Shown: positions 44,697 to 53,750, numbered from the stretch's first letter. The stretch: 64,000 bases of DNA from Neptuniibacter halophilus (GCF_030295765.1 NZ_AP027293.1:62001-126000), one strand, 5' to 3'. Notes: generated by a model not told the origin, from the sequence alone. A program made the numbers and translations.

Positions 44697-45551
44697 TTAA
44701 GAGGCATCGTTTTGCGTTATTTGGGCCTCTACACCGCGTATAGCAATCTGGAACAGCTGGTCATGTATAGCGTAGAAACTTGTCCAGTCATCGTTGTCCC
44801 AGTTCGCCTGCAAGGTCAGGTGTTTTCCATGGGCGAGAATGTTCCTTAGCTTGTTTTCACTGCATGGACTCCCCAGTTTCCCGCCGATCTGCCTTACCTT
44901 TATATTAAACTCTCTACGCTCGGCTGTGTCGCAGACCAGACTTAATAAGTGGCTCAGGCTTCTGTCATCAGACGTTTTGGTATCCTCTCCCCTCCAGTAA
45001 TGCTCCACGAATGACCACAAAGCCAGCTGACCCACAAATACGGGCGATTCCCGGATATCCCCCAGGTAATCGATAACGCTGAGAAAGCGATCCCTATCAG
45101 CAGCATCCATCGCGGCCAGTCGATCAGCCAACCGCATCACCCGAGACAACTCCGGCAACTCAAACGCAGGCCGCTTTGACGGCGACTGCACACGAATACC
45201 CGGTGTCTGCCTGATAGGGGCTCTACAGGGATCGTTGGCATCTTCCAGCAAAACCCCTGGACCGCTAACAGCACAGCCATAAAGTGCTCGAATAATGAGT
45301 TGATGGATTTTGCAGTAGGCTTCAGCATGGCCTTGCGTTTCAAAATGACGTTCAGGAAACATCCATAAGGCTTCATACAGAGATGTACGCATATGGAGCA
45401 TCTGGTAGAACAGCTCCCCCAGATCCCCCAAGGGGGACGATCCCGCGATCACTTGCTGGGAGTCATAGGCAGTTAAACCTGATTCGTAGGCATGTTTGAT
45501 TGATGTCTTGACGGGGTACACAATCCAATAGGTACGAACTTTAAATTCCAT
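44697..45551 (-). CDS. Unknown 284-residue protein
   Basis: A soluble protein that I cannot assign. It contains a central helical region (SRVMRLADRLAAMDAADRDR) and a C-terminal RNILAHGKHLTL motif, the kind of R/N-x-x-x-H-G element seen in helical HEPN-like families, but this is weak. It is the first gene of the minus-strand run, bordering the repeat-rich gap at 45.6-46.2 kb. Confidence 0.5.
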   Translation of the reverse strand: MEFKVRTYWIVYPVKTSIKHAYESGLTAYDSQQVIAGSSPLGDLGELFYQMLHMRTSLYEALWMFPERHFETQGHAEAYCKIHQLIIRALYGCAVSGPGVLLEDANDPCRAPIRQTPGIRVQSPSKRPAFELPELSRVMRLADRLAAMDAADRDRFLSVIDYLGDIRESPVFVGQLALWSFVEHYWRGEDTKTSDDRSLSHLLSLVCDTAERREFNIKVRQIGGKLGSPCSENKLRNILAHGKHLTLQANWDNDDWTSFYAIHDQLFQIAIRGVEAQITQNDAS

Positions 45552-45748
45552 TTACACACATCCAGACATTGGGGCCAGCAGCAGTATAGCAGCAACACTT
45601 GCCTAAATAACTCTATTTATACCGTTATCCCCTACAGGGCTCCGCCCCGGACACTGGCCCTTCTGATTAACCTTTCAAACTCCCTGCTACACCGACCTGG
45701 GCACCCTGAATATCTGGGCCTCTATTCTGCCCCTGCAGGACCGGATAA

Positions 45749-45771
45749 TTTCGTAACGCCGCGTTACGAAA
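45749..45771. promoter_or_regulatory. Perfect 23-bp palindrome
   Basis: Arms TTTCGTAACGC and GCGTTACGAAA are exact complements around a single central C. It looks like a protein-binding site such as an operator or centromere-like site. It does not match the chromosomal parS consensus. Confidence 0.7.
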
Positions 45772-45804
45772 CTCCCTGCACCTTACAGCGCCTGATCAGG
45801 CACC

Positions 45805-45905
45805 CATTTATAATAGGCCCCTATATAGAATAGATACCCATCATAAATAGGCCCCCTTTCTATTTGGGCTCCCATCACATTAGGCCCCCATCATAATAGG
45901 TTTCC
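45805..45905. repeat. Iteron-like 17-bp degenerate tandem units
   Basis: Units such as CATTTATAATAGGCCCC, CATCATAAATAGGCCCC, CATCACATTAGGCCCC and CATCATAATAGGTTTCC alternate with more diverged units. Strong copies begin at 45805, 45839, 45873 and 45889, so the spacing is 34, 34 and 16. The common core is AATAGGCCCC. Confidence 0.65.
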
Positions 45906-46249
45906 ATTGGAGCGGTTCCCATCCATTCGCCGAGGTCAGGCTATAAAGGTGCCGGGGAGTTCCCCTTCGGGGGTTGGACAGGGGGAAGTGCCGTTTGGGA
46001 GCGCTGTGCATTAGGGGGTAACGGTATAAATATAGAGTTAAGGGTGGTTTGGTGGGTGGGTTTGGCGCGGGTCGGCGGTGCCTGGTGGGTCATGGAACAC
46101 GGGGGGGGGTAACGGTATAAATAAAGGCTTTCAGCGCCCGATCTGGCCCCTAAAAAAATTCGTCTCCAAAATTCATAGCTACAACACCGCCTCTCCGGAA
46201 TAGCATGCAATTGCACGATTCACTACTATCTACTCATAGGAGGCCTATC

Positions 46250-46408
46250 ATGGCTAACAACAAGAAAACTGTTTCTCAGGTTCAGAAAGACCATCATAGC
46301 CAGCAGCTGAACAAGCACATTGGCAGCTCAGGTTCCAATAAGGTGAACTCCCAGGTTCATGGTAACCGCTCTAAGCAGCTCACCCAGAACCAGCAAAAGG
46401 ATCAGTAA
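46250..46408 (+). CDS. 52-residue hydrophilic protein
   Basis: The ATG at 46250 has a strong AGGAGG seven bases upstream, so the longer frame from 46205 is not used. The product is rich in Gln, Asn, Lys, Ser and His (VSQVQKDHHSQQLNKHIG) without hydrophobic core and is probably disordered. It is followed by a strong GC hairpin. The function is unknown. Confidence 0.6.
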   Translation: MANNKKTVSQVQKDHHSQQLNKHIGSSGSNKVNSQVHGNRSKQLTQNQQKDQ

Positions 46409-46421
46409 GTAAGGATGCCCG

Positions 46422-46442
46422 CCCCCGGCCACCGGCCGGGGG
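46422..46442 (+). terminator. Strong GC hairpin after the 52-residue gene
   Basis: Stem CCCCCGGCC/GGCCGGGGG with an ACC loop. It lacks a T run, so it may weaken rather than end transcription into the next gene, whose start is 19 bp downstream. Confidence 0.45.
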
Positions 46443-46460
46443 ATATTTCACGGAGAGCAC

Positions 46461-48038
46461 ATGGATAAGAATTTAGCATTTGCCAATCACGGCGAAGTCA
46501 TCAAGATGCTTTACAAAGCCTTTGGCGTACTCCCTAGAAAAAATGCCCTTGGTGATGACGGACTGGATGACACCGCCAAAAAGAGGGTCCAACAGGTACT
46601 GAATCGATTGGCGAAAGAGGAAGGTAAACTTCAGGGTAACCTGGCCGGGGCCCATAAAAGACTCGCCTATATCCTCGCCGGCTATTTCCCCCTTCCGATT
46701 ATGGAACCTATCATTGAGGTGCTGAACGACCTGCTCGATGGGTATGCTCATTTTGTCAGTAATGAAGGCACCTTTCTGAACAGAGAGCAGTCGTTACGCT
46801 ATGCTATCTCAATAAAAGCAGTGCCAATAGCTGTGGATTCGCTTTATTTTCATCTCCACTGGTTTAGCCTTGTCGCAGTGGATCTGGACATGCCTGACGA
46901 TCCCTACTGGTTTCTGCCGTCATTCGAAGAGGGCAAGGATGGCCGAACAACCATCACCTACCCATTAGGGAAAGCTCTGGAATGGGCTTACCAACTGTGT
47001 GAGACATCGCAAACCCAGTTCCATTACCCCGGTAAATCAGCTCAAACAGACTCCCCCGAGCTGGTACAGAACCTTGAAAATGCGATTAACTGGAAAAAAG
47101 GTCGTGCCCTTCCCGCGTTACCAGCGTTAAGAAAAAATCTATTACTTTCTTTTACAAAAATGGACGAAGCCGGCAGGCCGGTCCCCCCCCAAAAAATAAC
47201 GGCGATCTTCACTGTCGTTGTGATTGCTCGCGTTACGACCTATCTGGCAACGGAAATTAACAAGCACTTCGGCACAGCGTACCTGCAGGAACTCTGCCAG
47301 CAGTTCCGAACCTATGCTGACTGGCGAAGAATAGAGACCGACGAATTTTTACGCCAAGTGCTCCCGGTGGTGACCGCCGTACCTGGAGAGGAACAGGCAC
47401 GCTGGCAACATGCCTGCATGCACCATCACCGGTTTCTAAAAAAGAAACAAATGGATGCCGCCAAAGAGTACATCGCGCACTGCAACTCCACCGGGCAACT
47501 GCCACCAGAGGACGCAGTGACGAAGCTCGCTAACCGTCTGGGCGATTATGCGGTGCGTGTTCTCCACGATCTAAACCAGCGCCAACAGGGCTATCACCCG
47601 CCAGCTGAATTTATAGAAATGCTCGGCCTTGGTATGGAACTCAAGAAGGCCGCCAAGACCGAATGGAAGCAAATAGATGACTATGCCGCCACACTGGCAG
47701 AGCATGGCCAAGAAAACGTGCTCAACTGGCTGGAGCAATGGATCAGGGGAGCCTATCACCACCACCGGGAACAATGGGACAATGCCCTGCCCTACTACCG
47801 CAAGGCATTTAAGTTAGCTAAATACCGCGCCGGGGGAGAGCAACATAATCTGGTTCGGCAATACCTTACCGCAGCGGCCAAGACTCAGAAAAAAGTAGAT
47901 TTTAAACAAGGCGTTGAATGGGCACGCATTATGGGAATAAAGGTTTTTTGGCTTCCAGCTGACGAAGAGCTTACTGACGAGAACATTGCCATGGCTATGG
48001 CCGTTTTTGAGGAAGTCACTTTCGCCAAGCCGTTGTGA
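46461..48038 (+). CDS. Unknown 525-residue helical protein
   Basis: A long soluble protein that I do not recognise, with GGAGAG upstream of the ATG. It seems almost entirely helical. The C-terminal 120 residues (WIRGAYHHHREQWDNALPYY, then KAFKLAKY) resemble a TPR-like pair. There are no membrane segments. It is co-directional with the small protein upstream and next to the origin-like segment, so a Rep role was considered, but no winged-helix, primase or HUH motif is visible. Confidence 0.55.
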   Translation: MDKNLAFANHGEVIKMLYKAFGVLPRKNALGDDGLDDTAKKRVQQVLNRLAKEEGKLQGNLAGAHKRLAYILAGYFPLPIMEPIIEVLNDLLDGYAHFVSNEGTFLNREQSLRYAISIKAVPIAVDSLYFHLHWFSLVAVDLDMPDDPYWFLPSFEEGKDGRTTITYPLGKALEWAYQLCETSQTQFHYPGKSAQTDSPELVQNLENAINWKKGRALPALPALRKNLLLSFTKMDEAGRPVPPQKITAIFTVVVIARVTTYLATEINKHFGTAYLQELCQQFRTYADWRRIETDEFLRQVLPVVTAVPGEEQARWQHACMHHHRFLKKKQMDAAKEYIAHCNSTGQLPPEDAVTKLANRLGDYAVRVLHDLNQRQQGYHPPAEFIEMLGLGMELKKAAKTEWKQIDDYAATLAEHGQENVLNWLEQWIRGAYHHHREQWDNALPYYRKAFKLAKYRAGGEQHNLVRQYLTAAAKTQKKVDFKQGVEWARIMGIKVFWLPADEELTDENIAMAMAVFEEVTFAKPL

Positions 48039-48073
48039 TCCCAACCCCCAGCTATTGTCGGGTGCCCAGCGAT

Positions 48074-48096
48074 GGGCACAACGGTATAAATTATTT
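48074..48096 (+). promoter_or_regulatory. Fourth copy of the AACGGTATAAAT element
   Basis: GGGCACAACGGTATAAATTA repeats the element found three times in the 45.6-46.1 kb gap. TATAAA could be a -10 box of a promoter for the leader of the downstream EAL gene. Confidence 0.45.
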
Positions 48097-48198
48097 ACCA
48101 GACGGTTCTTTTTTATGCCACCGTTTTACAATACTATTTTAGACTCATTGGGTATTGTCCTTGTTGGGCTCAATGTTCTAAGAGCGAATAGGAAGTTC

Positions 48199-48225
48199 GG
48201 CCTCTCACTGAGAGGCCTTTTTTTT
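48199..48225 (+). terminator. Intrinsic terminator upstream of the EAL/HDOD gene
   Basis: Perfect stem GGCCTCTC/GAGAGGCC, loop ACT, followed by eight T residues. It ends 12 bp before the EAL/HDOD start codon and some 160 bp after the 525-residue gene. It either ends that transcript or acts as an attenuator in the leader of the EAL gene. Confidence 0.85.
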
Positions 48226-48237
48226 GGGGGTTCCATC

Positions 48238-49512
48238 ATGCACGTTGCAGATCTTTGTTTGGATGAGCTTCAGCATTCTTTGCCGACCGACCGATTTCAA
48301 ATAGGACGGCAGGCCATCATAGACCGCAATATGGAAACTTACGGCTTTGAATTGCTGTTCAGACCTATTGATCGCCTCTCCCGTGACATATCAGGTGAAG
48401 CAGCCACTTCCCAGGTCATCGCCAGCAGCATGACAGACGCGGATTTACCCACCCTACGCAACCTAAATAAACCCCTCTTCATCAATATGACCAAAGAGCA
48501 TTTGATGAACCTCCATCTAATCGGCCTACCACCTGAAATGGTGATCTACGAGATATTGGAAGACATCATCGTAGACGATCGGCTGGTGGACCGTATCAAG
48601 ATGCAACGCGGCATGGGTTACCGGTTCGCTTTGGATGATTTCTCAATGAATAAGCACAACCGGCGACTGATACCGCTGGTGTCCTACGTAAAACTGGATG
48701 TGCTGGCCTTATCTCCCTTAGAGCTGGAGCAGCATGTCCGGACCATCAAGCAGTACGGTCCCTCCTATGTGAAGCTGGTGGCAGAAAAGGTCGAAACCTA
48801 CGAACAGTTCCTGAAATGCCAGGAGATGGGATTTGATTACTTTCAGGGGTTCCTGTTCTCTAAGCCTGATCTGATTACTGGATTTGCGTTGTCGCCAGTG
48901 CAGAACAGTGTCTACCGGGTACAACATTGCCTGAACAATCCGGAGTGCAGCTATCAGGAGATCGCAGCCCTGTTATCTGAAGATCCCGCCTTGGTCTATA
49001 AACTTCTGCGGTTTATCGGTAACACGCACAAGGTTATGCCTGCTGACCAGCTCACTTCACTACTGGAAGGCATTGGCAAAAATAAGCTTCGAGTAATGAT
49101 GTCCTTGTTTGCCCACGGCCAATTACGCACTGGCCCAGCCGAGATCGCCCGACAAGCTCTACTGAAAGCACACCAATCTCGCCAGGTAGCGATCGATCAT
49201 AAGCTGGCAAAGCCTGAACAGTATTTCTTTGCCGGTCTCATCTCTCATTTGGATGACTTTACCCAGCGCCCGATCCGCAGCCTGCTCTCCCAATTACCCA
49301 TCTCCCGGCAAATAAAAGAAGCCGTCACAAACGGCACGGGAATTATCGGGGAGGTATTGGATGCTGTTAGCTCCTCAACCCACTTTGATCCTATTGGGAT
49401 GAGCCTTCCTGTAAATGACTATACAGAAACGGTAACCCTCTCCCAGGTGCAATGCGAAACTGCGGTAGACCTGATCATAGAGGGCTTAGGGGAACGATTA
49501 GACAAGCGTTAG
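48238..49512 (+). CDS. EAL and HDOD domain signalling protein (YuxH type)
   Basis: About 424 residues from the ATG at 48238. Upstream in-frame ATGs (48115, 47986) are rejected because an intrinsic terminator and the end of the previous gene lie between. The EAL half is degenerate: ELLFRP in place of EAL, LDDFSMN in place of DDFG, then VAEKVET and FQGFLFSKP. The HDOD half follows from about residue 210. YuxH-type proteins bind partners and usually lack c-di-GMP hydrolysis. Such genes are usually chromosomal, so it may have been picked up from a host. Confidence 0.82.
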   Translation: MHVADLCLDELQHSLPTDRFQIGRQAIIDRNMETYGFELLFRPIDRLSRDISGEAATSQVIASSMTDADLPTLRNLNKPLFINMTKEHLMNLHLIGLPPEMVIYEILEDIIVDDRLVDRIKMQRGMGYRFALDDFSMNKHNRRLIPLVSYVKLDVLALSPLELEQHVRTIKQYGPSYVKLVAEKVETYEQFLKCQEMGFDYFQGFLFSKPDLITGFALSPVQNSVYRVQHCLNNPECSYQEIAALLSEDPALVYKLLRFIGNTHKVMPADQLTSLLEGIGKNKLRVMMSLFAHGQLRTGPAEIARQALLKAHQSRQVAIDHKLAKPEQYFFAGLISHLDDFTQRPIRSLLSQLPISRQIKEAVTNGTGIIGEVLDAVSSSTHFDPIGMSLPVNDYTETVTLSQVQCETAVDLIIEGLGERLDKR

Positions 49513-49634
49513 CTGGTTATAAATGCCAATCCCCTCTTACCTTGCAATTTATCAATGCCGTTAGCTTTCGCTGCTTCGTTTGTAAAAAACTTTTCTAGCT
49601 GGGCAGTTATCGGGCTCTTATTGCTTGCATCCAT
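49509..49634 (-). CDS. Possible 41-residue remnant downstream of the UDG-like gene
   Basis: An open frame on the minus strand, from an ATG at 49634 to a TAA at 49509, encodes 41 hydrophilic residues (ITAQLEKFFTNEAAKANGID). It overlaps the end of the UDG-like frame in another frame and the EAL gene end on the other strand. It may be the tail of a degraded gene. Confidence 0.25.
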   Translation of the reverse strand: MDASNKSPITAQLEKFFTNEAAKANGIDKLQGKRGLAFITS

Positions 49635-50077
49635 ATACCCTTGGGTAATTTATTAGGGCTTTTCTTGTTATAGTCCCAAGCGAAGATGTTCGAGTAAATC
49701 ATGCCTTCAGGCGGTAAATTTAAGCCTTCAGCGACCTCTAGATAATATCTCTTTAGATGGCTGCTAATTTTGCGTTTCATCTCACCGTCAGGGCCTGTTT
49801 TCAAGTGCCAACTGTAGCGATGAATTGCCTCTTCAATAATTTGATCAAGGTTGCCTTCTTTATTGGCCTTTACGATTCGCTCAAGCGTATTACGGTGGTT
49901 ATTGGTATTCCAACCAGCCGTTTCCCTGCCTACGAAGAGAACCTTAGGAGATGCTTCAGCATAAGCCTCAAAAGGGACAGGTAGAAATACACCTGAAAAA
50001 AGATCCTTTACTGTCCATTCAAGATCATCTGTGATCTCTGAGAGAATACCTTTGTATCGTTGTGTCAGATCATTCAA
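49607..50077 (-). CDS. UDG-like fifth gene of the Wadjet operon, probably truncated
   Basis: A 156-residue protein starting at a TTG at 50077 that overlaps the jetD stop by 4 bp. It has KVLFVGRETAGWNTN near residue 45 and GMIYSNIFAWDYNK near residue 125, a pattern like uracil-DNA-glycosylase-fold proteins (first motif of the GQDPY type and a strand with N). The frame stops soon after, without the C-terminal His motif region, so it is probably a truncated member. Whether it still acts with the Jet proteins is unknown. Confidence 0.5.
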   Translation of the reverse strand: MNDLTQRYKGILSEITDDLEWTVKDLFSGVFLPVPFEAYAEASPKVLFVGRETAGWNTNNHRNTLERIVKANKEGNLDQIIEEAIHRYSWHLKTGPDGEMKRKISSHLKRYYLEVAEGLNLPPEGMIYSNIFAWDYNKKSPNKLPKGIWMQAIRAR

Positions 50078-50961
50078 TTTAGCAATTCAACTCCTTCTTG
50101 CTCCAATGCTTTACCTAGCTCTTGCATAAGGTGTGTCAAAGGGCGTAAGCCTATTAAGCTATCGTTCTCTTCAATAGTTTTTGCGGCTTTAATAAAAGCC
50201 TCATGATTTTTGTCTTTCAAAAAGATACTGGATGTACCCCATTTAGTAATCAGATCTTTGAATTCATCCAATAATAGGAATTCTACACCCTTACCATTCA
50301 AGGCGTTCCGTAGCCGAAGGTGCTCCCTCAAACCGATCCCATCATAATCAGGGAAATGAATGATCTTCTTAAATCGTTGTTGAGATAACCAAGACTTAAA
50401 AGGCCCAGAGAGTACACCTGGATACTGAAGAATTACATCAGTTTCAGTAACCTTTTCTATCCAATCTAAATCGATAAACAGCTGCCTATTTTCGACCAAT
50501 AGCAATACCGGTGCTTCACCTTGACGAATAAATCTCCAATCATCATCAGGCGTTACTTCTATTCCAGCCACACCACATAAAGCGGTTAAGTTCGACAGAT
50601 TTATTTGTTTTCTTCGATGAATGGCAAAGATATCAGGCTTAAGGGTTTTAAGATGGAGATACATTACTTGCTGGGCAGTTCTACGATTCTTAGTCTCTTT
50701 GCCATCAGCCAGATTCTGGGCCTTCTCAGACAAATCTTCATATTCCAAATCAAACTGATCGTTCATACCCTGAAGGAAAGTTTGTAGGCCTTCCCCCTTC
50801 TTATAATGGGCTCCCGCACCCGCTTTAACCTTTTCCAGCAAAGCTGTTGATAGACAAAGCGTATCTAACCATTCTCTATGACGTTTTTTGCATTTGCTAA
50901 TAGCAACGGGGCCTTGAGAAATCTGTTTAAGAATGTGGTACTGATCGCGATCGATGTCCAT
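50074..50961 (-). CDS. jetD: JetD/MksG-like Toprim nuclease subunit
   Basis: A 295-residue protein from the ATG at 50961, which overlaps the jetC stop by one base. A Toprim-like core is seen in VLLLVENRQLF (Glu near residue 157) and HFPDYDGIGL (Asp 205 and 207). JetD is the nuclease of Wadjet, cutting DNA after the SMC motor has extruded it. It is shorter than many JetD proteins (about 400 residues), with a reduced N-terminal part. The Toprim acids are intact, so it may be active. Confidence 0.8.
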   Translation of the reverse strand: MDIDRDQYHILKQISQGPVAISKCKKRHREWLDTLCLSTALLEKVKAGAGAHYKKGEGLQTFLQGMNDQFDLEYEDLSEKAQNLADGKETKNRRTAQQVMYLHLKTLKPDIFAIHRRKQINLSNLTALCGVAGIEVTPDDDWRFIRQGEAPVLLLVENRQLFIDLDWIEKVTETDVILQYPGVLSGPFKSWLSQQRFKKIIHFPDYDGIGLREHLRLRNALNGKGVEFLLLDEFKDLITKWGTSSIFLKDKNHEAFIKAAKTIEENDSLIGLRPLTHLMQELGKALEQEGVELLN

Positions 50962-53750
50962 CAAGCAGCAGTCCCTTCAATAATTTCCGTCTTTCTAGGT
51001 TTAATCACATCCCAAGAATCTGGAGTAATGATGCAACGATCATTGGGAGTCAACCTGATCTGGATCGAGTAATGACAGGTTGTTTGTGCTTCCACAGAAG
51101 CCATAGCCAAACTAAATCCATAGCTTTCTGCAATGTTTACCAATGATTTCTGGTTTTGGTCATCTAATCTAGCCGCTTCATCCAGAACTAATATAGAGCG
51201 GTAAGTAGTCTTAGAATCACCATACATCTGATACAGCAGGTTCATGCCTAGAATCAACTGAATAGTGGCCTTTGTGCCAGTAGATCCTGCTTTATTGATA
51301 TCAGTCACGCGATGTTCTTGTTCGCCTGTTTTTTTCACTACGTAACAAAGAGAAAACAAATCAGCTAAACGAATGCCACCGGCCTGAGTGTAGTGCTGAA
51401 AAAGTGTGTCTTTGGCTTTTTCTAGCATTTTGTGGTTTTCACTTCGATCAGCAAGAAGATCTAAGGTTTCACCGGCTTCCACTTGATTAACTTGTTCTAG
51501 TACGGCTCTTATTTGAGGGACGATTGCTGTATTTTCGACAACCTCTACTTTGAACTTTTCGAGATCGCTTATTTTTCGTTTATTGATACGTCTGTTAAAG
51601 GCATTTAACTCACGAGTAAAGGCTTCTAAATCATCTGACAACGTTTTAAGGCCACTACCCACGGTAGCTAAAGCTGCTTCGACGGATTTATTCAATATAC
51701 GCTCTTCGTTGTCGAGATTGTTTGTTAGCTCTATCAGTTTTTCTAAGCGTTCCTCTAAAGGATTTACATGATCAAATCGATGTAAGCCTTGTTCCTGAAG
51801 CTTACTCAAATTAGAGCCAATTTGAATGAAACCTGACTTGATAGCTTGGCAATCAGAGTTATATTGATCGAGTATCTCAACCAAATTTTCAGGAGTAACA
51901 ATGATAGGCTCAACATCATCGGCATAATCAGGGTTAAGATGCTGCAGAGTTAGGTCAATTCTTTTACCAATTAGCTTATCTAATTGCCTTTTTTTCTGAT
52001 CAAGTCCTGATAACTGTTGCCCAATGTTAATAATTTGTTCATTAAAATTTGCAATTAATGTGGATAGATTTGTTTTGTCACTTTCCAGCTCAATGATGCT
52101 CGATTCGATTGAACTGAATTTCTCTTTGTCTTCAGCCTCACTCGCTAAAAGTATTTGATAGTCTTTATATCTACTCAATGCTAACTTAGACTGATTCAAT
52201 GCTTCTTCTGCATTTCGCTGTTTCTGTTCTATGTCAGCATTAGATTCAGCAGCGGTTAGCTCGCCTTGCAAGTCAATCGCTTTCCTTTCGTATTCTTCTA
52301 TGGCTTTCTGCAGCTCTAAAGGGTCATCTGATGGTTTGTGAATAGGTAAGGATGAAAGGCTAATCTTCACACCTGGGAGATTAAGCTCATTACGGTCAAA
52401 GATACCTGTATCAGCAATCTCACCGCTCAAAAAGTTTGAGAACAGGCTAGGATCAGTAATCTTCACATCATGTTTAGTCGAAAGCGCTAACATCTCTGTG
52501 CTCGCAATCTTGCTAAGCTGCTCTGCTTCATCTTTTGGTAATTCTTCATACAAAGCATCTAACAAGCTATGCCCAATGCTCTCTATTCGTCTTGTTATCT
52601 TCCCAATTTCTTTACGCGTTTGGTTCAAGTCAGACCTAATAACGCTGATTGGTCGAACATCCCTTTTCTCCAGCTGAAGCATCGCTTTGTAGAGTGCTCG
52701 CTTTTGATCTACGTCAGCCGTCATCTGAGATTCAGATGTGATTAACTGAAATTCAGTTTTCAAGTTGGCAAGCTTTTCCTTTTTTTTATCTAACTCGTCA
52801 CGCTCAGATTCCAATCCCGATATACGTTTGCCTATATCAGTGATCTTGGCCAATGACTCCTTGGATTCGCCCCTGTAGTGCTGCTCCTCTTTCTGCAAGC
52901 GATCTTTTTCACCTTGATGCCATGATGAAAAGTTTCTCAAGGCATCATCAATACCCTGACCCACCATCGATACCTTGCCTCTTAGCTGCCTAAGCTTTTG
53001 GTATTCTATGCGAGCCTTTTCAGTAGCTTCCTGATTAGCCTTTACGGCCTTTAATTCCCTGATTTGGATGTCTACGTCCTTGAAAGCCTCTGTCCATAGC
53101 CTTTGCATATCTAGCTTATCATCGACTGTTTGACGGTGAATGATCGCCATTAAATACTGCTTTATCTCATGACTGCTGATATCACTCAGTTGCAGAAGCT
53201 TACGTTGTACCGTTTGGAAGTTATGCTTCTGGCTTTGTTGGTTTAACGGAAAGATCGTAATCGGGTATTGGGCTGAGAATTTGTTTGTTCCACCAGCTAG
53301 TAGAGAGGTTAGTTCTTTAGGCTTCAAAGATGCGGCAATCATACCCTTGCTAGCTAAGTGCGCAGCGATATTTTGAACGGTGACAGGTTTACCATCATCC
53401 ATGAAGTCGTGAACGTCTAATTTCCCCTTATATACAAAGTATTTAAGGGTGTCGTTCAATGTATCTTTACATACAAAAATGACAAACAGCCCAGCTGGCA
53501 CTTGTATTTCCATCGCAATGTACGAGTGTGAAGATCGGAAATAGAATTTGCGAGACTCTTCCGTGCTATATCCATCGAAGGAGAGCAATGACTGATCTGC
53601 GATCAAGATATAGGAGATCGCATTAAGCAAGGTAGTTTTTCCTTTATTGTTTCTAATATGCAGCGACAAGCTTCTATCTAAAGGAATTTCCGCATAATCA
53701 TAGGTACCCACATTTAAGAGCATTAATTTACGCATACCATTCTCAAACAT
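50961..53750 (-). CDS. jetC: JetC/MksB-like SMC ATPase
   Basis: A 929-residue SMC-type protein. The Walker A is HIRNNKGKTTLLNAI (residues 33-40), with Arg where GxNxxGK usually starts. Two long coiled-coil arms flank a hinge-like region near residues 440-500. Near the C-terminus are the signature-like STGTKATIQLILGMNLL and Walker B ILVLDEAARLDD near residue 853. It is shorter than MukB, as Wadjet JetC proteins are. JetC extrudes plasmid DNA loops. The ATG at 53750 overlaps jetB by 8 bp. Confidence 0.85.
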   Translation of the reverse strand: MFENGMRKLMLLNVGTYDYAEIPLDRSLSLHIRNNKGKTTLLNAISYILIADQSLLSFDGYSTEESRKFYFRSSHSYIAMEIQVPAGLFVIFVCKDTLNDTLKYFVYKGKLDVHDFMDDGKPVTVQNIAAHLASKGMIAASLKPKELTSLLAGGTNKFSAQYPITIFPLNQQSQKHNFQTVQRKLLQLSDISSHEIKQYLMAIIHRQTVDDKLDMQRLWTEAFKDVDIQIRELKAVKANQEATEKARIEYQKLRQLRGKVSMVGQGIDDALRNFSSWHQGEKDRLQKEEQHYRGESKESLAKITDIGKRISGLESERDELDKKKEKLANLKTEFQLITSESQMTADVDQKRALYKAMLQLEKRDVRPISVIRSDLNQTRKEIGKITRRIESIGHSLLDALYEELPKDEAEQLSKIASTEMLALSTKHDVKITDPSLFSNFLSGEIADTGIFDRNELNLPGVKISLSSLPIHKPSDDPLELQKAIEEYERKAIDLQGELTAAESNADIEQKQRNAEEALNQSKLALSRYKDYQILLASEAEDKEKFSSIESSIIELESDKTNLSTLIANFNEQIINIGQQLSGLDQKKRQLDKLIGKRIDLTLQHLNPDYADDVEPIIVTPENLVEILDQYNSDCQAIKSGFIQIGSNLSKLQEQGLHRFDHVNPLEERLEKLIELTNNLDNEERILNKSVEAALATVGSGLKTLSDDLEAFTRELNAFNRRINKRKISDLEKFKVEVVENTAIVPQIRAVLEQVNQVEAGETLDLLADRSENHKMLEKAKDTLFQHYTQAGGIRLADLFSLCYVVKKTGEQEHRVTDINKAGSTGTKATIQLILGMNLLYQMYGDSKTTYRSILVLDEAARLDDQNQKSLVNIAESYGFSLAMASVEAQTTCHYSIQIRLTPNDRCIITPDSWDVIKPRKTEIIEGTAA

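Larger units (their letters stand above)
45552..46249. other. Gene-free repeat-rich segment, candidate replication origin or control region
   Basis: No convincing gene lies in these 698 bp. It holds a perfect 23-bp palindrome (45749-45771), a set of degenerate 17-bp tandem units (45805-45905), inverted and direct copies of a GGGG-x-TAACGGTATAAATA element (45609-45632, 46014-46040, 46106-46127) and G-rich runs. Tandem iteron-like units with a palindrome are typical of plasmid origins. No rep gene was recognised next to it, so promoter control is an alternative. Confidence 0.5.

Noticed and set aside
45749..45771. parS centromere site
   Set aside because: The palindrome does not match the TGTTTCACGTGAAACA consensus, and no ParB gene is in the window.
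46461..48038. Replication initiator for the adjacent repeat-rich segment
   Set aside because: No Rep_3-type winged helices, primase or HUH motifs could be seen. It was left as unknown rather than called Rep.
47986..48237. N-terminal extension of the EAL/HDOD protein
   Set aside because: The extension overlaps the previous gene and would translate through a perfect intrinsic terminator. Its sequence does not look like an EAL N-terminus.
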